Shown in pieces: positions 1-8,649 of a stretch of DNA of 64,000 nt. Where the stretch lies: positions 109,653,825-109,717,824 of the forward strand of contig CM038053.1 in the NCBI GenBank assembly GCA_021397845.1. Direction: 5' to 3'. The DNA comes from Areca catechu. Lineage: Eukaryota; Streptophyta; Magnoliopsida; Arecales; Arecaceae. Numbering within the stretch: position 1 is the stretch's first letter; every line of letters starts with the position of its first letter. Both the position numbers and the translations under genes were made by a program. Below the pieces are notes generated by a model, which saw only the letters and a program-made list of their open reading frames with translations, searched no databases and was not told the DNA's origin.

Positions 1-335
1 TTTCGAGCTGCATCGGTAACCATTCGACAAAAAATTGTTTATCATTCTGTTGCTCTTCTTTACAATTCTTTTATTGAATTGTTGGGTTTTTGGTGAGTCC
101 GGTTTAAAAACCAAATAGGTTCTTGGTCTTGGTTAGCCTGTGTTAAAACCAAGTTGGGTTCTTGGTGATCGTGTTTAAAACTAAGTTAGGTTCTTGGTGA
201 TCCTGGTAAAACTAAGTTGGGTTTCTTTGGTGAGCCTGGTTTAAAAACCAAAGTATAGAGGTTTAGATTGTGAGCCTGTGAAAACAATCCGACTGTATTC
301 CGGTGGGGGATATAGTGGAAATCCCAAGTGGTAAT
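1..335 (+). mobile_element. SireB Copia LTR, left part (interrupted)
   Basis: Part of a Copia (SIRE/Maximus-like) LTR that enters from the left edge. It is homologous to the reverse complement of about 31320-31650. It holds repeats of the form GGTTCTTGGTGATCC...AAAACCAAG, then a block ending at GGAAATCCCAAGTG. The LTR resumes at 5296 after insertion A, whose duplicated target GTAAT lies at 331-335 and 5291-5295. The solo SireB copy reads through this site without interruption, which confirms the break. The start of the LTR is outside the window. Confidence 0.8.
85..320 (+). other. Array of short hairpins in SireB LTR
   Basis: Successive short inverted repeats, each closing a loop of about 10-13 nt resembling GAGCCTGTGAAA. 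Examples are TTTGGT/ACCAAA at 89-94/110-115 and GATTGT/ACAATC at 266-271/284-289. Stem sequences differ from unit to unit but stay complementary. See the matching arrays at 17570-17816, 25331-25580 and 31333-31560. Confidence 0.6.
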
Positions 336-2011
336 TGATATGGAACTAACTAGATGCTAGGATGATGCAAGTGATTTTTTTTGTGATTTTTATATTGTTT
401 TTAATGGAGTGAAAGATTCCCGAAGACAAGCAAGAGTAGATCTAGGATTTCTATAATAATAAGAACTTCAAACTAGCAAGCAAGCCCCTAAACAGGATAA
501 GAAGAGGACCCCAGGATTGGAAAACCCCGTAGGACTTAGCTCTCGGTTCAATACCAACTTAGGAGTTTAGGGTGGCAAACCTTGTAAAGCTCTGATGCGC
601 CCGATATCGAGTTCACTCGCTCTCGCGGATGCGGCCTGGAGGATCGAGCCTCCAACCCTGTGGATGTGCTGGCTTTTTGTCCGAAGGTCGCGAAGGCAAG
701 GAAGACCGACTCCATATTCGTGGCACCTGGAGGACCTGCGAGCAATCAAGAGAAAAGTTATGAGTCAGCAAGAAGCAAGAAGCAATGAATGAAGAAAAGT
801 TGAAGATGATGGTGAATGGGGATCTTCTTGCTAGGCGCCAAAATGGATCATCCAGATGGCCTCCGAACTTGAAGATGGAAGATGGCTTGCACGGAAGAGA
901 AGGTAACTTGGAGTCTCACACCCCTCGACGCCCGAAGGCGAAGGTGCTTTCTCATGGAGATCGACGTTCTTAAGGAACGAAGGCAAACTAGAAGATTAAC
1001 ACTCAAACTTTTCTTTTTCATTCATCAAAATTAGCATTATAAGGGAGGGGTAAGGCCCTTTATATAGGCACCTTAAGACCCATTCAAAATTTGAATAAAA
1101 AATACAAAGCTTTATGAAGAGGGCGCCCAAATTCAAATTTGTTTTTCTTCTCCTTTGGCCGACCAATATCTTGATTGTGTTTGATGGCATGGCTTGACTT
1201 GGGGCTTGGAAGATGGAGATTGTCTTGGCATCCTTGGACCTTTGATCTTCCTTCCATAGCTGATCAAATACTTTGGGAAGAAAGCTTGATATGAGAGCTT
1301 GAAGCAAGGGACTTGTATCCACATATCTTTAACTCCCATTGACCTTCCATAGCAGACCAAGCATTTTGGGAAGATGGCTTGATATGGGGGGCTTGAAGCA
1401 AGGGACTTGTCTTCACAATCTTTAACTCCCATTGACTTTCCTTGGCCATCCACCCATCTTTGGAGAGAAACATGATAGGGGGAGGGAAGGGAGGAATGTA
1501 GTCACCCATTTGAATCTTCTACCTTGGCCGCCCATCATCCTTTTGGTAGGAATCTTGATAGGGGGAGGGAAGGGAGGCTTGTATCAAGTGATGTTGTCCC
1601 CTTTGGCTTGATAGTGTCCAAGAAATTAGCACTTCTTCTAGATTTGTGCTGCCCACTTGGCAAGGTGAAGTGGCACCACATGGGATGATGAGGTGGTGCC
1701 CCAGGGCTGAATTGGCATCCTTCATGGCTTGGCCCAATAGTAATTGGACTAGACTCAATATCCACTTCTTCTTCGAACAGGCTTGGGTCCAATCATCAAT
1801 TAGACTCGGGCTTGGATCAATTCAACTAAATAGGGTTTATTGACCTAACTTGACCACATTGGCCAGGGTACAGGACTAAACAAAAGTGCTTGACTCAAAG
1901 TAAAGAATTACATAGGCTTGAAGCCTAATTACAGAACCCAACATATTAAAACCCTAATCCAAAATCATCAAAGGGTTGAGGAGTCTCTATCTGATCCCGG
2001 TGCCCACACCA
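336..2011 (-). mobile_element. Gypsy LTR-Y, reverse orientation
   Basis: A 1,676-bp LTR read on the minus strand, starting TGGTGTGGGCACC (at 2011) and ending ...CCATATCA (at 336). It is homologous along its length to the forward LTR-Y at 35340-36901. Shared blocks include the GGACCCC...GATTG stretch near 505-520 and the GTGTGAG block near 915-930. A TATA-like TATATAAAG lies near 1058-1066 on the minus strand. The polypurine tract of the parent element lies just outside, at about 2012-2026. Several long open frames here are shadows with no retroviral motif. Confidence 0.75.
1251..1436 (-). repeat. 93-bp tandem duplication in LTR-Y
   Basis: Two adjacent 93-bp units (about 1251-1343 and 1344-1436), each starting CTTCCATAGC on the plus strand and containing GCTTGAAGCAAGGGACTTGT. 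The LTR-Y copy at 35340-36901 has only one equivalent, so the duplication is specific to this copy. Confidence 0.6.
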
Positions 2012-2550
2012 ACACTCCCGGGGTGGAACTCGACCCTGTCGAGTAAGGGTTGATTTGGCTTTGATACTTCTCCAGAAGGTTGGGGTCGAGGTGCTGCAAG
2101 TCCTCCTGGTAATCCATGAATCACCGGACTCCAGTCGGTCCTGCCATCGGACCAAGTAATGCTGATAGCCTTTATCCTGGGTGGTGATAGCTTGATCATC
2201 CAGGACATGCTCGATCCGCTCTCCTCTTAGGTAAAATTGGAGGTGGACACTCTGGGTCGGGTTCGCTCTCAAATAAAAGGTCAGGCCTAAATAGCTTGCT
2301 GGATATGTTTGCTAGTTTCCTATACTCAACTGAGTCCGAGATATTGAAAGTCGAGCTAATGCCATAATCCGAGGGTTGCTCAAGCACATAGGCATTAGGG
2401 CCAACTCTCCTTATCACTCTAAAGTGGCCAGCTCCACGAGCATGAAGTTTCTTAATGGTTGCTGGTGAAAACCATTCAGGCCTAAGCCTAATCATTACAG
2501 AATCCCCAATTTAACACTCTTTGGCTCTCATTCGGGAATCAGTCAAATTA
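2012..2550 (-). pseudogene. Gypsy pol 3' end: integrase C-terminus and chromodomain (broken)
   Basis: Minus-strand remnant of the last part of a Ty3/Gypsy pol. The first piece (about 2495-2200) reads VMIRLRPEWF, KKLHARGAGHFRVIRR and NAYVLEQP, typical of the integrase C-terminal domain of plant chromoviruses. After a frameshift near 2200-2270 a second piece reads RIEHVLDDQ and YQHYLVRWQ, a chromodomain-like segment. It ends at the CTCGAC...GTCGAG hairpin and polypurine tract next to LTR-Y. The catalytic integrase core, RT and protease are missing. Upstream (2551-2641) I see only AT-rich DNA up to the Mini-A boundary. The family is clear from motifs; exact lineage is inferred. Confidence 0.75.
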
Positions 2551-2641
2551 TTTTAGAATTTGTATTTAATGCAGAATTCTAGTATGATACAAAATGCAGA
2601 CTCAACTATGTATTCCTATTAAGAAGAATTTTATTAGACTA

Positions 2642-3943
2642 TGATGAGGACATCAAAATCCATTTGGGTTTTATCTTTTTTACCAAGTTTTATTTTATTT
2701 TATTTTATAATTTTTATTCCAGTTATCCCATTTATCCCCTCTATTCCTAGTTTATTCCCTTCTTATCCTTGATTTATCCTCGATGTATTCCTATCATCTT
2801 CTACCTCCATTCATCGCCCAAAACTTCCATTTTTTTCTAACCTGTCACGGATTCGCCATGCCCGAACACCGGCGATCCCCAACGCCGTCCACCTTCCCCG
2901 CAATGATCTCGTGGGAACGTCGAAGAATCTCACGAAATCGCCCACGACCGTCCGCCCCTGTGGCTCCGCCCATGGCCGTCTGCTCCTGTGGCTCCGCCCA
3001 TGGCCGTCTGCCCCTACAGCTCCGCCCATGGTGTCCGCCCCTGCTGCTCTACCTCTCTCCCCCGCATTGCTGTCCGTCGCTGCCCGAGCCATCTCCACCG
3101 AACCTCCGCCAGTGAAGCCCGTCTCCAAACCTTCGTGTCGCGCCCCTCTCCCATGACCACCGCCCAGCCGCCATCAATGTCGATTGGATCCTGTTGGATC
3201 CACCGGCCTATCCGCCCTCCGCCTCGCCCATGAGCATCGTTGACCCCTCTGCCGCTGCCCACGAGCTCGATGTCGAGGTCCACATCCTCTGCCCCATTCC
3301 GCTCGATCCCCTATTCCACGGTCACAGGAGATAGAGTTGTATAGATCCTGATGCAAAAGCAGCTTTGCATGGATCTCAAAGCTACTGGTTTAAGATTAAA
3401 AAATAAATAAATAAATAAATAAAAAAATAAAAGAATAATAAATAAAAAAATTTCATGTATGGGTCTTAAGTCTTGTAAGCCTATAATAAGGCATCCCCTC
3501 TTATAATTAGTAAAAAAAATGAAAAGGAATTTTTGAAAGGAGTTTCTTGGTTCTGCCTCCGTGAGGAGTGGGCTTGAAGCCCGTCTTGCCTTCACTTTTG
3601 GGCGTCGAGGGGTGTGAGGCCCTAGTTATCCCCATTCCACCTTCTCTACCACCCTCATGTTCCTTGTGATTCACCTTAATGGCTCCATTAGTGAGGTGGG
3701 TGAGATGCCCTAGAGGTGTGAGATCTCTCTGTACGGCTCCATTAGTGAGGTGGGATACCCTAGAGGCGTGATATCTCTCCATGAGTGTGAGTTCCAAAGT
3801 TCATGAATGTCCCGACCCTGTCTTCCACCTCCATTGTTCCTTCACCACCCCATTACAAAAATAAAAAATAAAAAAAGGTACCCTAATCTAGTTGATTTCT
3901 AGGCTCACCGATCGATCCTCCCGCCCCCACCTGTCCCACATCA
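2642..3943 (+). repeat. Mini-A 5' LTR
   Basis: 1,302 bp, TGATGAGGACATC to CTGTCCCACATCA. It contains a GC-rich stretch (about 2860-3330) with several copies of GGCTCCGCCCATGGCCGTCT, an (AATA)-rich tract (3400-3450), a weak TATA-like CTATAATAAGG near 3481, and the shared block GGCGTCGAGGGGTGTGAGGC at 3601-3620. Open frames in the GC-rich part match no family I know. Confidence 0.8.
3399..3452 (+). repeat. AATA-rich microsatellite
   Basis: Low-complexity AAATAAATA tract inside the Mini-A 5' LTR. The corresponding tract in the 3' LTR is at about 4696-4738, and a shorter one is in Mini-B near 33778-33800, so it belongs to the LTR family. Confidence 0.8.
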
Positions 3944-3946
3944 ATT

Positions 3947-3960
3947 TGGTATCAGAGCGG
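3947..3960 (+). other. Primer-binding site of Mini-A
   Basis: TGGTATCAGAGCGG, three bases after the 5' LTR end, complementary to the 3' end of plant initiator-Met tRNA. It marks the start of minus-strand DNA synthesis. Confidence 0.85.
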
Positions 3961-4048
3961 GATAGGATTAGGGTTAGAAAAAAAGAGAGAAAAACAGAAG
4001 AGAGAAAAAAAAAGGGAGAACAAAAAAAAAAAATTGTAGCGAGCCTGA

Positions 4049-4083
4049 CTCGATGGAGTCGAGTTTTCCCCATCCCAGGAGAA
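4049..4083 (+). promoter_or_regulatory. Pre-PPT hairpin and polypurine tract of Mini-A
   Basis: CTCGATGGAGTCGAG (4049-4063) can form a short stem, followed by CCCAGGAGAA just before the 3' LTR at 4084. The same hairpin precedes the polypurine tract in Gyp-1, Gyp-3, LTR-Y, LTR-W and Mini-B. Confidence 0.6.
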
Positions 4084-5290
4084 TGATGAGGACACCAAAA
4101 CCCATTCGGGTTTTTTATCTTTTCTCCTCGATTTATTTTATAATTTTTATTCCAATTATCCCATTTATCCCCTTTATTCCTAGTTTATTCTCTTCTTATC
4201 CCTGATTTATCCCCGATGTATTCCTATCATCTTCTACCTCCATTCATCGCCCAAAACTTCCATTTTTATTCTCACCGGTCTCGGATCTGCCACGCCCGAC
4301 CACCGGCGACCCTCGACGGCCATCCACCTTCCCTCGGCGATGATCTTCTCGTGGGAATGCTAGCGAATCCCATGGAACCGCCCATGGCCATCCACCCCTA
4401 CGGCTTCGCCCATGGCCGTCCGTCCCTGCAGCTCTGCCCCTCTACCCCGCGCCACCATTCGCCGCCATCGACGCCGATCGACACCCGCTGGATCCGCCAG
4501 CCTGTTCGCCCTCTGCCTTGCCCGTGAGCATCACCGACTCCTCCACCGTCGCCCGCGAGCTCGACGTCGAGGTCCACATCCTCCACCCCATTCCACTCGA
4601 CCCTTGTTCCACTGTCACAGGAGATGGAGTTGCACAGATCCTGATGCAGAAGCAGCTCTGCATGGATCTCAAAGCTGCTAGTTTAAGATTAAAAGTAAAT
4701 AAATAAATAAAATAAAATAAATAAATAATAAATAAAATTTTTTTTCATGTATGGGTCCTAAGTCTTGTAAGCCTATAAAAAGGCATCCTCTCTGTATTTG
4801 GTAAAAAAAAATGAAGAGGAATTTTTGAAAGGAGTTTCTTGGTTCTGCTTCTGTGAGGAGTGGGCTTGAAGCCCGTCTTGCCTTCGCCTTCGGGCATTGA
4901 GGGGTATGAGGCCCTAGTTATCCCCATTCCACCTTCTCTACCACCCTCATGTCCCTTGTGATTCACCTTAATGGATCCATTAGTGAGGTGGGTATGATGC
5001 CATAGAGGTAAGAGATCTCTCCGTACGGCTCCGTTAGTGAAGTGGTGGGATGTCCTAGAGGTATGAGATCTCTCTGTACGGCTCCATTAGTAAGGTGGGA
5101 TACTCTAGAGGTGTGAGATCTCTCCGTGAGTATGAGTCCTAAAGTTCATGAAAGCCCCGACCCCTATCTTCCACCTCCATTGTTCCTTCACCACCCCATT
5201 ACAAAAAAAAAAAAAAAAAAAAAAGGGTACCCTAATCTAGGTGACTTCTAGGCTCATCGATCGATCCTCCCCCTCACCTGTCCCACATCA
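4084..5290 (+). repeat. Mini-A 3' LTR
   Basis: 1,207 bp, TGATGAGGACACC to CTGTCCCACATCA, similar throughout to 2642-3943. It has a better TATA box (CTATAAAAAGG near 4773) and the GTCGAGGGG-like block near 4893-4913. A poly-A run lies at about 5202-5224. Confidence 0.8.
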
Positions 5291-5295
5291 GTAAT

Positions 5296-5504
5296 ATTGG
5301 GTAGTGGACCTAGGAGCTGGGTTGCGCCGAACCACTATAATTTGCTTGTGTTTGTGTTGTGCCTTTCTTATTTGATTATGCTTCTACATCTATTTTCCTA
5401 TCACAGCACTTGACACTTATAAGAGATTTTCAAAGAGTGGATTATTGCCTGAATTTTTTAAATTTCCAATTCACCCCCCTCTTGGGAAAGCCACCTAGGC
5501 AACA
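5296..5504 (+). mobile_element. SireB Copia LTR, right part
   Basis: Continuation of the LTR at 1-335 after insertion A. It starts ATTGGGTAGTGGACCTAGG and ends CCACCTAGGCAACA, matching the reverse complement of 31105-31310. The CACCCCCCTCTTGG run before the end is also found in the Cop-1 LTRs. No primer-binding site follows, so this is a 3' LTR or a solo LTR. Confidence 0.8.
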
Positions 5505-5640
5505 ATGGCTTTCGTACTTGTGACCTCAGCCTTGGCCTCCTGCTCTAAGATGTATTTCCTAATATCAATTACCTTGCAAAGGCGTCTGGTGGGCATCGAC
5601 GCTTCCGAAAGCATCACAACATCCTAAGGAGAACTACAAG
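5505..5640 (-). pseudogene. Exon-like open fragment of unknown origin
   Basis: On the minus strand, an AG acceptor-like site (TTCTCCTTAG, near 5625) is followed by about 40 open codons reading DVVMLSEASMPTRRLCKVID and then IRKYILEQEAKAE. The frame is cut by the end of the SireB LTR at 5504. It could be a host exon fragment, a transposase exon or chance; I do not recognise the protein. Confidence 0.3.
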
Positions 5641-5899
5641 TAATGAATGCACAATGCAAGGAATAGAAGATGAAATAACATTCCATTAGATTTAAAAATA
5701 TTTTCTTGTAGCATCCAAGAAAGAAAATTACAGCGATGAAAAATTCAAAGCCCAAAGAAAAATAAAAGTTACAAGGTTTTAATTTCCAACCTCCTGGGGA
5801 TCGGTAGCGAAAGATGGCTTAATTACGACAATGGGATCATATAGGGTGGGTTCACCCATAGCTGGGAGTTTAGAGGTCATCGACTTAGTAGTGACTATC

Positions 5900-6185
5900 A
5901 TTACAAGAAAATGAACCTTTGGCAAAACATTTTCCTTGCCAAAAGTCAAAACATCCTTGCCAAATACTTTTGACGGGGATCAAAAGTCTTTGTTAGGTCC
6001 TTGTCTATATAGCCATTGTCTATTATTTAGATGAGGACAAATAGAATCCTTGCCAAAAGTTAATTCATTGGCAGGGACAAAAATCCTTACCAAAAATCTT
6101 TCTTTTAGGTACGGATAAATATAATCCTTATCAAAAGTTGATTTATTAATAAGGACAAAAACTCTTACCAAAATGAAAAACATTT
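5900..6185 (+). mobile_element. CACTA-like transposon terminal segment
   Basis: Starts CATTACAAGAAAATGAACC, close to the CACTACAAGAAAA terminus of plant CACTA elements. It is followed by at least six copies of a CCTTGCCAAAAGT-like subterminal repeat in direct order (about 5929, 5953, 6049, 6087, 6117, 6165). Dense subterminal repeats next to such a terminus are typical of the superfamily. No transposase or second terminus is visible, so this is a fragment. Confidence 0.5.
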
Positions 6186-7139
6186 TATCTTTTTTTAATA
6201 AAAAATAATTATTTATAAATATTTAATATTTGCATGGATAGCCAAGCTAAAAATTGAATATTTAATTTTTTACAAAGATAGTCCAAGCTAAAAATTAACT
6301 ATTCAACTTTTTGGCATTTGTTGCCACCAAGATTGCCATGGCCTGTAGCTCTGACATGGTGCAGACTTGTCAGGCTCCCGTTGGATGCTCGGTCCTCTTC
6401 GGGCATGGCCCACAAAAAAGAGAAGACCCAGGCCAGGGATTTTGATAGGGACACTTCGATGATCAAGTCAGTTTAGGATGATCAAGGGGAACAGAATCTT
6501 TGTGGCAAAGAGCTTGGGGACTCTCCGCTAGAGGATGAAAGTTGAATTGAAATGGAAAGACAGGGTAGAGTGGAGATCAGAGAATTGGGAGGTTCACTTG
6601 GCTAGCTCCTTGTCCGTGTGCTCTCTGAGTCTTACCAATTGCCTCTCTCCACTTTTGGGGGTCTTTTCTTATATTTTTATATAAGTAGGAGTGGCCCAAA
6701 CCAAGCCTGGGGCTTCATTGAGATGTCCCTTTTCTTGTATCCCTTTCAGAGGGATTTTTCTTTGTCTGTAGCCTCATCCCTGTCAAACTGGTCCTCTGAA
6801 AGAGATTCTTCTATTTGGGGGTGATCATCGACATAGTACAGATCTTGTCCCTCTAGTAGTGTGATTTCTCATGGAAGGGGCAGGCACCGTGCTGCTGAGC
6901 CTGAGCCATGGTGGAGCATTTCCTTCTAGGAGGGACCATCGGTATATCACAGGGCCTGTGGCCTTAATGGAATACTCTTCATGGAGAAAGCTCAGGTTTC
7001 GTGTCATGAGGATCAGTGTCCTCGGTTACACGGTTATTGGCATGGCGGTGCGCCACAAGGTGTGGAGCATGGCGGGGCATGCATTGTGCAGGACATGTAG
7101 GTGCTGTGTTGCAGGATTTGAATTTCCCAGAAGGGTGTG
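6186..7139. other. Old unassigned repeat-like sequence left of Gyp-1
   Basis: No coding similarity or terminal repeat recognised. A GC-richer part (6860-7130) has a 106-aa open frame with no known motif. It is probably continuous with 13653 onwards, because Gyp-1 is inserted between them. Confidence 0.4.
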
Positions 7140-8632
7140 TGATGGGGACATTAGATCAGACATAGACATCAAGCTTCATTTTGTTCTCTAAGTTATGTGT
7201 TGGTCAATTTTGAGTCATAGAATGGAACTTAATTTTAAGTCTTGTAATAAAGTTAGTCCAACAATTGAGTCCTGTAACAAGTTGAGGCAAGATGTCCAAT
7301 TGAGTTATCTCAACCACATGAGTCCTTAAGTGTATTTGAGTCCTGTAAGTTTGCTTCTAGTCAAGTTTTGTATAAGAGAAGGATTACCAGACCAGAACAT
7401 TTACCAGGCCACTCTACCAGAACTGAGTTCAAGTACCTGGATAATTGCCAGGCCCCTCCTAGCTATGCCGCCCAGGAGGTGGGCTTTTAGGATGCCAAGA
7501 ACAGGTGGAGCACCCTTCCAGATTGGCGCCATACCCAATATCAGCACCCAGGCCTTGGCACCTTGCCCTGGCCCACTAAAGCTAGCACCCCCTTTCAAGC
7601 CCCTTCATGAGTGGTGCCCCATCTAACCCAAGTCCAAGCCCAGAAGGGAGTAGAAAAGTCAAAGCAACCCAAGAGGATTTCATCCCAGCCCAAGCCCATG
7701 GAGAAAAGTCAAAGCTTCCATGTTCTACAAGGAGTCCAATGATCAAGTCCTACTAGAATTTAGGCCTCCTATTAGGCCTCCTAATTTCAATCAAACTTTG
7801 TACTCCTAATTCTAGTTAAACCTTGTACTCGTCCCATACAAACATGTAATCCAATTTGATAGGGAAAGGGCACTAGGTGAATCTATAAATACCCCACCCC
7901 TCCCCTTTTGTAAAATAATCTCTTTGCATGAATTAAAACTCTAGTGAATTTTCTTGTGACAATTGTGTTCTTTGGAAGTGTGTGTGAGATTTGAGTGCCC
8001 TAGCTTTACAAACCCTAGCCATTGCCAATCCAAGCAAGAGTCCAAGATGCCCACCATCAGCCCTCCAAGATCCAGACACCCAAAGCTTCATCAAAAGCCG
8101 TCAGCCTCTGCAACCTCTCTTCCGCCCGATCTTTTTCTTTCCATCATGTTTAGTATTTTTCTCATATTCTACATCACTAACCCTTGACGTTTGCAAGATC
8201 CCTCCGGTGCCACCCCTCTAGATGAATTCTTCTTTTCCCTCGATCGAAGCTAATAAAAAGTCGACGGATCCACGAGAAAGTGACCATATCATCCAGGTAC
8301 CGATCTGAGCGGAGCGATCTCTTTTACAGCTACTAGAAATCATTGCTTAGTATGTTAAACCTAATTTCCATCTCGTTTTGTCTATTTTCTTGAAGTTGAA
8401 CATGCTCTAATAGGCCTTCTTATACCTAGGATCCTAATTTCTTTTCTTTTTGATTGAACTAGCATGTGGGTAGGATGCTAATTGATACAGAATAACCCTA
8501 GCCTAATCTTGCCTAGTTTTGGAAATAGAATTATAAAAAAAATCTAAAGCTATTTGCTTGGTTTAATCTGATTTTTTTATGTTCAGCACTTGCATATCAT
8601 CCTGCATCATATTAGTATCCCGTCCCTCATCA
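7140..8632 (+). repeat. Gyp-1 5' LTR
   Basis: 1,493 bp, TGATGGGGACATT to CGTCCCTCATCA. It has a TATA box at 7884-7891 (CTATAAATACCCC) and an AATTAAAACTC stretch near 7932 that could mark R. Similar throughout to 12164-13652; the LTR of Gyp-2 is a more distant relative. Confidence 0.9.
7884..7891 (+). promoter_or_regulatory. TATA box in Gyp-1 5' LTR
   Basis: TATAAATA followed by CCCCACCCCTCCCC. The same element lies at 12898-12905 in the 3' LTR and at 15963-15970 in the Gyp-2 LTR, so it is conserved across related LTRs and is the likely U3 promoter. Confidence 0.6.
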
Positions 8633-8636
8633 ATTT

Positions 8637-8649
8637 TGGTATCAGAGCA
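8637..8649 (+). other. Primer-binding site of Gyp-1
   Basis: TGGTATCAGAGCA, four bases after the LTR end, complementary to initiator-Met tRNA. Confidence 0.85.

Larger units (their letters stand above)
336..5290. mobile_element. Composite insertion A (LTR-Y end joined to Mini-A)
   Basis: A 4,955-bp block bounded by a perfect 5-bp duplication, GTAAT (331-335 and 5291-5295), inside one SireB LTR. The left end is a reverse-oriented LTR-Y (TGATATGG...). The right end is the forward 3' terminus of a different LTR family (...CCCACATCA). The block contains LTR-Y (336-2011), a reverse Gypsy pol end (2012-2550), about 90 bp of unassigned AT-rich DNA, and a complete miniature element (2642-5290). A normal integration has the same LTR at both ends, so this is either a joined cDNA or a nested insertion trimmed by deletion. 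Confidence 0.7.
2642..5290 (+). mobile_element. Mini-A: miniature LTR element with no coding region
   Basis: Two direct LTRs (2642-3943 and 4084-5290), both starting TGATGAGGACA and ending CCCACATCA, enclose only 140 bp. That gap holds a primer-binding site directly after the 5' LTR, a purine-rich filler, a CTCGAT...GTCGAG hairpin and a polypurine tract (CCCAGGAGAA). There is no gag or pol, so it resembles a TRIM/SMART-type non-autonomous element, though its LTRs are far longer than typical TRIM LTRs. Its left flank is GACTA and its right flank GTAAT, so it has no target duplication of its own. Confidence 0.8.

Noticed and set aside
2783..3283. Several overlapping open frames in GC-rich Mini-A LTR sequence
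   Set aside because: GC-rich, stop-poor DNA with a short nucleotide repeat gives open frames on both strands; none is conserved in the 3' LTR.
3941..3960. tRNA-like match at primer-binding sites
   Set aside because: Only the ~13-nt complement of a tRNA 3' end is present; no tRNA gene structure.
6871..7191. 106-residue open frame just before Gyp-1
   Set aside because: Crosses the Gyp-1 border into its LTR and shows no known motif.
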